Below are positions 25,434 to 31,314 of a DNA stretch of 31,314 bases, piece after piece. The notes beneath the pieces were generated by a model. It was not told the origin of the DNA, ran no database searches, and saw only the letters and a list, made by a program, of their open reading frames with translations. Within the stretch, counting starts at the first letter, position 1. Each line of letters starts with the position of its first letter. The position numbers and the translations under genes were made by a program. Origin of the DNA: an uncultured Clostridia bacterium (GTDB lineage Bacteria; Bacillota; Clostridia; Peptostreptococcales; Anaerovoracaceae); assembly GCA_938034165.1 (NCBI GenBank), contig CALHKP010000018.1:1-31314 (forward strand). Direction: 5' to 3'.

Positions 25434-25468
25434 AAAAATAAAGCCGCCTGAAATCTAAAATTCAGGCG
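25434..25468 (-). terminator. Intrinsic terminator after the 5'-nucleotidase gene
   Basis: On the minus strand CGCCTGAA and TTCAGGCG form a perfect 8-bp stem with an 8-base loop, followed by GCTTTATTTTTTT. It lies about 50 bases past the nucleotidase stop and separates that unit from the mraZ promoter. Confidence 0.9.
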
Positions 25469-25519
25469 ACCCTTTGTAGTTTTCGCTAATCTTTTATTTG
25501 ATTTTGGACTGTGCTCAGA

Positions 25520-27430
25520 CTACATTTTCCTTTTTGCCTCAGCTTTTTTTCTCTTTGATCTCTTTACAAGCTTTACAATCAAAATGATTATCAGAACAAC
25601 TATTGCAACAACAGCAGCAAGTACACCGATAACTATCCAGAAATATTTGTTAGGATTTTTGAAAAATGCTCCGATTGATTTGTCATCTTCCAAAACCTTG
25701 CGGCCTTCTAACTGCGAATATTTGTCAGGAATCTGATTATCTTCAAATGAGTCAACATATGTTGCAAGAGCATACCACTCCTTCAGTTCGTTTCCGTTCT
25801 TGTCGTAGATTATCTGATCTTCGAAATCGGTAACTTCGTTGCCATCCTTGTCCTTTGGAACTACCGAAAGAAGTCCCTTGGAGATGGAGTTTACTGTTCC
25901 CAGCATCTGTGCTGAGTAAAGATCTGCGCAAACTCTGTAAAGTTTGTCATCTTCGATTTTGCTCAGCTTGCCGTTTTCGTCCATAAGCTTCACATCATAG
26001 GCTCTGTTCAGAATCATTCTGTTCGGATTGTATTTGTACGATATTCCTGTGCAGTAAAGTCTTGCAGGCTGCATTATATCGGAAACCGAAATGTCGATTT
26101 CCGCAGCAAGCTTGATTTCTTTTCCTGTCAGATACACGCTTACCAGTGGATATCCCGGAACTCTGTCTTTGCCGATACCCAGCGAAAGAACGTTGAACGC
26201 ATCTGCAACTGTAACATCACCCTTTGCAAATGAACCTCTAACAACTCCGGATGGAGCTACAGAAAGAGTTACAGGTTCGTAGTCATCGCCTTCGGCCTGC
26301 TTGATTCCGTAAATATATGAATCAGCAATAAAGTTACCCAGCGTATCTTCTCCCTGTACTGTTCCAAATACATCGATAGGTGTAAAGTCTACATTGTTTT
26401 CAGCAATAACCTGATCCCAGCTATATCCGTATTTTGAAAAATAGTGCTGGTTAACAAGACCTTTGAATTCGTTGATTTTTGCAGAAGTTGCCTCGTCATC
26501 CTTTACGCTGCCATCAAGGGGGATAAGCTCATAACTTTTCAGGTTAACTTTGCCATCCTTGAGTTCCAGGCAGATTGAACCAATGTTGTCATTGTACTGT
26601 CCGCAGCTCACTACATATGTATCGCCGTGCTTGATTGGCTCATTCATATAGGAATGGCTGTGTCCGCTTACGATAAGGTCTATTCCGTCAACCTTCTGCG
26701 CCAGAATTTCGTCTTCTGATTTGTCAGGGTCGGAAGGGTTTGTTCCACTGTGAGAAACGCATACAATCATGTCAACCTTTTCGTCCTTTTTTATCTGGTC
26801 AACTACACTCTGCGCAGTTTCTACAGGATCCTTGAACAAAGTTCCGCTCTCCGGTGCATAGCTTGCGGATTCGTTTCCGAAGATACCGAAAACTGCCATT
26901 TTGCAGCCGTTTTTCTCTACTACAGTGTAAGGTTTTACGCCAAAGTCTTCCATTGATTTCTTGAGTTTCTTGCCATCCTTTGCAAGGTCCGGATCGTTTA
27001 TAGTGCTGTCAAAGTCTATATTTGCGCACACCAGTTGCGGAAGTCTTTCGCCTGAAGCCTTTGCTGTATCAAGCATTTTTTTCAGACCTGCCGATCTGTA
27101 GTCAAACTCGTGGTTTCCGAATGTTGTCACATCGTAACCTACAAATCCCATGCTTCTGAGTTCTGCAGCCCCATCCATGTAGATTGTCTGAAACGGTGTT
27201 CCCATAGAAAAATCGCCTCCATCAAGCACAAAAGCATCTCCACCTTTAGAGTTCTTCTCGTTGATTACTGTTTTAATCTTTGGGAATTTCTCAAGGTGAG
27301 AATGCATATCATGAGTGAAGAGGATTTCGACTTCTTTTGTTTTCTCTTTTGCCGTAACTGTCGCAGCGGTACCTGCAAAGGCTCCCAGCAGCAACATACA
27401 GCTCATGATAATTGCTATATACTTCTTCAA
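25520..27430 (-). CDS. Secreted, membrane-anchored 5'-nucleotidase/metallophosphoesterase (UshA-like)
   Basis: This 636-residue protein starts with a signal peptide (K-K-Y then a hydrophobic run, likely cut after V-T-A near 27). A calcineurin-like metallophosphoesterase domain follows, with T-H-D-M-H-S-H-L (about 38-45), D-G-G-D-F-S-M-G, F-G-N-H-E-F-D, and G-H-S-H-S near 250-254, which bind two metal ions. A 5'-nucleotidase C-terminal domain (about 360-560, G-N-F-I-A-D-S and A-P-S-G-V-V-R-G) holds the substrate. It ends in a membrane helix (about 598-620) and a Lys/Arg-rich tail, with no LPXTG. Such enzymes free phosphate from extracellular nucleotides; the exact substrate is unknown. The start is TTG at 27430, six bases after AGGAGG; longer frames lack a site and spoil the signal peptide. 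Confidence 0.88.
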   Translation of the reverse strand: MKKYIAIIMSCMLLLGAFAGTAATVTAKEKTKEVEILFTHDMHSHLEKFPKIKTVINEKNSKGGDAFVLDGGDFSMGTPFQTIYMDGAAELRSMGFVGYDVTTFGNHEFDYRSAGLKKMLDTAKASGERLPQLVCANIDFDSTINDPDLAKDGKKLKKSMEDFGVKPYTVVEKNGCKMAVFGIFGNESASYAPESGTLFKDPVETAQSVVDQIKKDEKVDMIVCVSHSGTNPSDPDKSEDEILAQKVDGIDLIVSGHSHSYMNEPIKHGDTYVVSCGQYNDNIGSICLELKDGKVNLKSYELIPLDGSVKDDEATSAKINEFKGLVNQHYFSKYGYSWDQVIAENNVDFTPIDVFGTVQGEDTLGNFIADSYIYGIKQAEGDDYEPVTLSVAPSGVVRGSFAKGDVTVADAFNVLSLGIGKDRVPGYPLVSVYLTGKEIKLAAEIDISVSDIMQPARLYCTGISYKYNPNRMILNRAYDVKLMDENGKLSKIEDDKLYRVCADLYSAQMLGTVNSISKGLLSVVPKDKDGNEVTDFEDQIIYDKNGNELKEWYALATYVDSFEDNQIPDKYSQLEGRKVLEDDKSIGAFFKNPNKYFWIVIGVLAAVVAIVVLIIILIVKLVKRSKRKKAEAKRKM

Positions 27431-27446
27431 AACATTCCTCCTATCC

Positions 27447-27463
27447 CGATGCAAAAAGCATCG
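27447..27463 (-). repeat. Leader hairpin before the 5'-nucleotidase ribosome site
   Basis: CGATGC and GCATCG form a six-base stem with a five-base loop in the leader, ending a few bases before AGGAGG. It has no T-run, so it is not a terminator. It may stabilise the message or affect access to the TTG start. Confidence 0.45.
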
Positions 27464-27476
27464 CTTCAGTAAAATC

Positions 27477-27513
27477 ATTTTAACCAATTATCTGTTTTTT
27501 TGCAATCAGATAA
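27477..27513 (-). promoter_or_regulatory. Promoter and dyad upstream of the 5'-nucleotidase gene
   Basis: On the minus strand TTGCAA (27505-27500), a 17-base spacer and TAAAAT (27482-27477) give a plausible promoter about 50 bases before the TTG start. An inverted repeat, TTATCTG and CAGATAA (27507-27513 and 27488-27494, 12 bases apart), brackets the -35. No T-run follows, so an operator is more likely than a terminator. The regulator is unknown. Confidence 0.55.
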
Positions 27514-27520
27514 ACTGCTT

Positions 27521-27787
27521 TTATTTTTCTTCTGCTTTGAAATCCTTTATCAGTGCCAGCTTTTTTTCTCTCGAAAGTTTTTTGATTGCGGCTTCCCTCT
27601 TCAGAGCTTCGCTCTTTGATTTCAGTTTTTCGAAATAAACCAATTCCACAGGTCTTCTGGCTTTGGTATACTTTGCTCCTTTGCCGCAATTGTGCATTTC
27701 CGTTCTCTTTTCTATGTCAGTGGTCCAGCCTGTATAGAGGGTATCGTCGCTGCACCTCAAGATGTATATATAGTTTTCCTTTGCCAT
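27521..27787 (-). CDS. GIY-YIG domain protein, UPF0213/YazA type
   Basis: This 88-residue protein consists of one GIY-YIG nuclease-like domain. It has Y-I-Y (6-8) and Y-T-G (18-20) in place of GIY and YIG, the conserved Arg28, A-K-Y-T-K-A-R-R-P (38-46) and the putative metal-binding Glu65 in L-K-R-E-A-A-I-K-K-L. All the usual catalytic positions are present, but the role of stand-alone members is poorly known; some relate to DNA repair nucleases. The start follows GGAGG. It has its own promoter in the divergent gap and may read on into the nucleotidase gene. Confidence 0.88.
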   Translation of the reverse strand: MAKENYIYILRCSDDTLYTGWTTDIEKRTEMHNCGKGAKYTKARRPVELVYFEKLKSKSEALKREAAIKKLSREKKLALIKDFKAEEK

Positions 27788-27818
27788 TTTTTCCTCCGCT
27801 TTTTCTTTGCTCAGAAAT

Positions 27819-27847
27819 ATTATAGCCGAAACTGCCGGAAATTGAAA
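27819..27847 (-). promoter_or_regulatory. Promoter of the GIY-YIG gene
   Basis: On the minus strand TTTCAA (27847-27842), 17 bases and TATAAT (27824-27819) lie just upstream of the GIY-YIG start. The -10 is perfect; the -35 is moderate. Confidence 0.6.
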
Positions 27848-27854
27848 ACCGTTG

Positions 27855-27883
27855 TTGCCAATATTCCCGCAGGATTGTAAAAT
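27855..27883 (+). promoter_or_regulatory. Promoter of the ABC transporter operon
   Basis: TTGCCA (27855-27860), 17 bases and TAAAAT (27878-27883) lie about 50 bases before the ATPase start, divergent from the GIY-YIG promoter. I see no clear operator in the leader. Confidence 0.6.
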
Positions 27884-27931
27884 ATAAGTAGTAAGAATAT
27901 TGCATTCATTTGATTAGACCGGAGGACTTAT

Positions 27932-28633
27932 ATGAGTTTTGTAAAATTTGAAAATGTGAAAAAGACCTATACCATGGGAGAGGTTTCTATAGAAGCCCTT
28001 CGCGACGCGTCTTTCGAAATAGAAAAAGGAGAAATGTGTGTTATCGTCGGCGCTTCCGGTGCCGGAAAAACAACCCTTCTCAACATTCTCGGAGGAATGG
28101 ATTCTCTCACAGCAGGAAAAGTAATTCTTGACGGTAAGGTTGTCTCGGATTTCAGCGAAAAAGAGCTGACCACATACCGCCGCTACGACATTGGGTTCGT
28201 GTTCCAATTCTATAATCTGGTTCAGAATCTCACTGCCCTCGAAAATGTATCCCTTGCAACCCAGATTTGCAAAGATCCTATGGATCCTTCCGAAGTCCTT
28301 GACCTTGTGGGACTTTCCGAAAGAAAAAACAACTTCCCGGCTCAGCTTTCCGGCGGAGAACAGCAGAGAGTTGCCATTGCAAGAGCTCTGGCTAAGAATC
28401 CTAAGCTTCTTCTGTGCGATGAGCCTACAGGCGCTTTGGACTATAACACAGGAAAAGCCGTACTCAAACTTCTTCAGGACACATGCAGAAAAGAAGGTAT
28501 GACAGTTATAATCATCACACACAACCAGGCACTCACAGCCATGGCTGACAGAATAATTCACGTAAAAAACGGCGAAGTCACTTCTGTAGAAAAAAATGCA
28601 CATATCACACCTGTTGAAGATATAGAATGGTAG
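27932..28633 (+). CDS. ABC transporter ATPase, MacB/LolD-like
   Basis: The nucleotide-binding subunit has 233 residues. Walker A is G-A-S-G-A-G-K-T (40-47), the Q-loop Gln is near 92, the signature is L-S-G-G-E-Q-Q (139-145), and Walker B is L-L-L-C-D-E (159-164) followed by P-T-G-A-L-D. The D-E-P-T-G-A-L-D form and FtsX-type partner place it in the MacB/LolD/BceA group, which drives mechanical work or peptide and lipid export more often than uptake. The start follows GGAGG. It ends seven bases before the permease gene. No two-component system is adjacent, so an antibiotic-sensing Bce role is not supported by context. Confidence 0.93.
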   Translation: MSFVKFENVKKTYTMGEVSIEALRDASFEIEKGEMCVIVGASGAGKTTLLNILGGMDSLTAGKVILDGKVVSDFSEKELTTYRRYDIGFVFQFYNLVQNLTALENVSLATQICKDPMDPSEVLDLVGLSERKNNFPAQLSGGEQQRVAIARALAKNPKLLLCDEPTGALDYNTGKAVLKLLQDTCRKEGMTVIIITHNQALTAMADRIIHVKNGEVTSVEKNAHITPVEDIEW

Positions 28634-28640
28634 GTGCCCT

Positions 28641-31172
28641 ATGCTGCTGAAATCAACTTTACGAGAAATAAAAAATTCTCTGGGGCGATATATTGCAATC
28701 CTTGCAATCACTGCCCTCGGAGTGGGCTTCTTTTCCGGCCTCAAAACGGCTCAGCCCGATATGCTCAGCACTGCAAGCGACTACCTCAAGGATACGAGGT
28801 TCTTTGACTATCACATGCTCTCATCCGTAGGCTTTGATGATTCCGCAATAAAAGAAGTGGACAAAGTCAAAGGAATAGACCATGCAGAAGGCTCCATAAG
28901 CTGCGATTTTCTGGCATCCTCCGACTCGGATCAGGACATCGTGCTTAAGGCTCTCATGATAACGGATAAGACAAACAAGATAACAGTAACCAAAGGCAGA
29001 ATGCCAAAGGCTTCAAACGAGTGCGTAATTGACGAAAACTATGCCCTCACCAGAGGTAATATGATTGGAAAAGAAATCGAAGTCTCAGCCGACAACGAAG
29101 AGAATACCTATGACATGTTCGCCCACAAAAAATATAAAGTCGTGGGATATGCCATCACCCCTCTTTATATGGACCACAACAGAGGAACCACATCCCTCGG
29201 AAACGGCTCAATCAAAGGATTTATGTTAATTCCTCATGACGGCTTTGGTATTGATTACTATACAGAAATTTATGCATGCTTCAGCAAATCTTACGAGCTG
29301 TACTCATCAGCATACGACCATGAACTGGATGACACAAAGGATGCTGTAACAGAAGCTGCCGAAAAAGGTGCTTCCGAAAGACTGGAAAATATCAAAAGTG
29401 AGGCTCTGGACACTGCAAAAGAAGAAGCTCTCAAGGCTGCTCACGGAATGGTTCAGTTCGTGCCTTCCGACGAAAAACTGCTAGAAAGTATTGACTTGCC
29501 TTCTAAGGCCGACGTGTACGTCTTGGACAGAACAAGCAACAGAAGCTATCAATACTTTGACAACGATACAAGCATCATCGACAAAGTAGCTACCATATTC
29601 CCAATCTTCTTCCTCCTTGTTGCGGCACTGGTATGCATGACAACAATGACCAGAATGATTGACGAACAGAGAACCCAGATAGGCGTCCTCAAAGCCCTGG
29701 GTTTCAGCAACCGTTCCATAATGGGAAAATATCTGTTCTACTCGTCCAGCGCAGCTTCTATAGGCTCGATACTGGGATTCTTCTGCGGTTCGTACATATT
29801 CCCTACGGTTATATGGAACGCTTACAGTATGTTGTACAACTTCTCAGATTCCACAAATCACATATATAACATGTGGCTTTGCCTTGCATGCGTAATTGCT
29901 GCAGTTGCCTGCGCCGCAGGTTCCACACTGGTTTCCTGCAGCAGCGACTTCAAAATTGCACCTGCTCAGCTCATAAGACCAAAGTCACCAAAAGCCGGCA
30001 AGAGAATCCTGCTGGAAAGAATTCCTTTCATCTGGAACAAACTGGGATTCCTCTATAAGGTTTCCTTCAGAAATGTTTTCCGCTACAAGAAGAGATTCTT
30101 TATGATGATTATCGGAATCAGCGGCTGCACAGCTCTCCTTGTTACAGGATTCGGAATTCACGATTCCATAGCAAATATCGGTGATTTCCAATACAAAGAA
30201 ATCACCTACTATGATTATGCAATAACATTCAAAGACGAACAGTCAAATCAAAAAATCAACGAATTCGAAGAATTTACAGACGGAGAATTAGGCAAAATCA
30301 AGTTCGTAAACGAAGAAGCTGTAGATGTAATAGGCCAAAAGGATGAACGAAGCATCAAGTTAGTTGCGGCAGACAGAGAAAATCTCAGTGACTTTGTCAG
30401 CCTCCACAGAAACGGCAAAAATATCAAATATCCGGGAGACGGCGAAATCATACTCTGCGAAAAAGTCTGCAATCTCCTGAACCTGAAGGTGGGGGACAAA
30501 ATCACACTCAGAAGAGAAGACGGAGCAGAAAAGACCCTCAAATTGACAGGAATATTCGAAAACTTCATCAGCTCATATGCTTACATAAACGAAAGCACAT
30601 ATACCGACGTATTCGACAAGCCTCTCGAATATAATGCGGCTTATGCAAATTCGAAGAACAAAGACGACAAAGCCTTTGAAGTCGCTGCAGAAATTTCGAA
30701 AAACGAAAACGTTGCAGCCGTAACAGTAACTGAAGAAATGCAAGACACTATCTCAAGCATGCTGAACAGACTCAATGCTGTAATAATTCTCATTATATTA
30801 TCAGCAGGCGCTCTTGCGTTTATAGTCCTGTACAACCTCACGAATATAAATATCACAGAACGAATCAGAGAAATCGCAACAATCAAAGTTCTGGGATTCT
30901 ATCCGCGAGAAACAAGCAGCTATGTATTCAGAGAGAACTTCTTCCTCACAGGAATCGGAGCCTTCGTTGGCCTGTTCCTCGGAAAACTGCTCCATGCATT
31001 TGTAATATCCAGTATAACAGTAGAGATGGTATCCTTCGACAACAGAATACTTCCTATGAGTTACCTGTACTCCTTCGCACTTACATTCCTGTTTACGATA
31101 ATCGTATCCGGCGTAATGTACTTTAAGCTGAAGAAGATAAGCATGACAGAATCACTGAAGTCTATAGAATAG
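28641..31172 (+). CDS. ABC transporter permease with two FtsX modules
   Basis: This 843-residue membrane protein has eight predicted helices at about 16-34, 315-337, 364-386, 411-432, 485-505, 711-732, 766-788 and 808-828. The pattern is two repeats of one helix, a large external domain and three helices. The first external domain (35-314) ends in a long charged helix (about 227-268, rich in Glu, Lys and Ala); the second spans 506-710. Both repeats show the FtsX coupling motif R-T-Q-I-G-V-L-K-A-L-G-F (344-355) and R-E-I-A-T-I-K-V-L-G-F (743-753), which contacts the ATPase. It forms the transporter with the upstream ATPase. The substrate cannot be inferred. The ATG lies just after the ATPase stop with GGTGCC upstream, a weak site, so translation is probably coupled. 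Confidence 0.92.
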   Translation: MLLKSTLREIKNSLGRYIAILAITALGVGFFSGLKTAQPDMLSTASDYLKDTRFFDYHMLSSVGFDDSAIKEVDKVKGIDHAEGSISCDFLASSDSDQDIVLKALMITDKTNKITVTKGRMPKASNECVIDENYALTRGNMIGKEIEVSADNEENTYDMFAHKKYKVVGYAITPLYMDHNRGTTSLGNGSIKGFMLIPHDGFGIDYYTEIYACFSKSYELYSSAYDHELDDTKDAVTEAAEKGASERLENIKSEALDTAKEEALKAAHGMVQFVPSDEKLLESIDLPSKADVYVLDRTSNRSYQYFDNDTSIIDKVATIFPIFFLLVAALVCMTTMTRMIDEQRTQIGVLKALGFSNRSIMGKYLFYSSSAASIGSILGFFCGSYIFPTVIWNAYSMLYNFSDSTNHIYNMWLCLACVIAAVACAAGSTLVSCSSDFKIAPAQLIRPKSPKAGKRILLERIPFIWNKLGFLYKVSFRNVFRYKKRFFMMIIGISGCTALLVTGFGIHDSIANIGDFQYKEITYYDYAITFKDEQSNQKINEFEEFTDGELGKIKFVNEEAVDVIGQKDERSIKLVAADRENLSDFVSLHRNGKNIKYPGDGEIILCEKVCNLLNLKVGDKITLRREDGAEKTLKLTGIFENFISSYAYINESTYTDVFDKPLEYNAAYANSKNKDDKAFEVAAEISKNENVAAVTVTEEMQDTISSMLNRLNAVIILIILSAGALAFIVLYNLTNINITERIREIATIKVLGFYPRETSSYVFRENFFLTGIGAFVGLFLGKLLHAFVISSITVEMVSFDNRILPMSYLYSFALTFLFTIIVSGVMYFKLKKISMTESLKSIE

Positions 31173-31202
31173 AACCGTTCTAATCTGACGTAAAATATTA
31201 TT

Positions 31203-31236
31203 AAAGGGCTATCGCATAATACGACAGCCCTTTTTT
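31203..31236 (+). terminator. Intrinsic terminator after the ABC permease gene
   Basis: AAAGGGCTATCG and CGACAGCCCTTT pair with one mismatch around a 7-base loop and are followed by six T. It ends the transporter operon 30 bases past the stop. The remaining 78 bases to the window edge hold no gene I can see, only a palindrome ACTTATAAGT at 31255-31264. Confidence 0.92.
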
Positions 31237-31314
31237 ATTCGACTGTTATTGACCACTTATAAGTCAAAAACAGTATATATTCCAATAGTCGCAATCTGCG
31301 CTGTCTTTTTTTGA

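Noticed and set aside
27914..28744. Minus-strand open frame of 276 codons over the ABC ATPase gene
   Set aside because: It is antisense to a clear ABC ATPase with all motifs. Its translation is Cys/Phe/Ser-rich and matches no family.
31237..31314. Possible promoter TTGACC...TATATT at the right edge
   Set aside because: The spacer would be 19 bases and no gene start is visible within the window, so I do not list it as a feature.
1..31314. A mobile or defence system
   Set aside because: I found no transposase, integrase, toxin-antitoxin, restriction or CRISPR genes. The GIY-YIG protein is a small stand-alone family member and not part of a recognisable defence cassette.

Overview
The window looks like a chromosomal housekeeping region of a low-GC Gram-positive anaerobe. 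Class Clostridia is the most likely home; I cannot place the genus. Three things point there: a mraZ-rsmH-ftsL-PBP-murF-mraY-murD-ftsW-murG-divIB-ftsZ cluster, an rRNA methyltransferase-pheS-pheT-zapA-mutS2 block that resembles the ysgA-pheST-zapA-mutS2 order known from Bacillus, and AGGAGG-type ribosome sites with several TTG starts. I see no phage, insertion sequence, CRISPR array or integrase.

Layout from left to right. Positions 1-62 hold the 5' part of a tRNA-Asn gene cut by the window edge, with a perfect -35/-10 promoter. From about 13.3 kb down to 262 runs a tightly packed minus-strand series: a TrmH-family rRNA methyltransferase, pheS, pheT, zapA, mutS2, a DUF523 protein, argS, two radical SAM proteins and a TPR protein. 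From 25.3 down to 13.4 kb runs the division and cell-wall cluster, also on the minus strand. It starts at a mraZ promoter carrying probable MraZ boxes and ends at an intrinsic terminator after ftsZ. From 27.8 down to 25.5 kb lie a GIY-YIG protein and a secreted, membrane-anchored 5'-nucleotidase. Divergent from them, on the plus strand, an ABC ATPase and its two-module FtsX-type permease (27.9-31.2 kb) end at a clear terminator.

How the genes work together. The cluster makes lipid II (MurF adds the dipeptide, MraY and MurG build lipids I and II, MurD adds D-Glu). It polymerises and crosslinks the product at the septum (FtsW plus the class B PBP, with FtsL and DivIB) under the FtsZ ring, and ZapA is encoded nearby. 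murE, murC, murB and ftsA are not in the cluster and must lie elsewhere or be absent. The second block serves translation and genome or ribosome maintenance (PheST, ArgS, the rRNA methyltransferase, MutS2).

I did not find a convincing undescribed multi-gene system. The most interesting points are regulatory: a T-box-like sequence stranded between argS and a radical SAM gene, a terminator-like hairpin inside the division operon just before the PBP gene, a 16-bp palindrome at a probable ftsZ promoter, and 10-bp spaced MraZ boxes. At the protein level, a radical SAM enzyme has CX4CX2C cysteine spacing, and the MutS2 Smr domain has lost its usual D-L-R residues.
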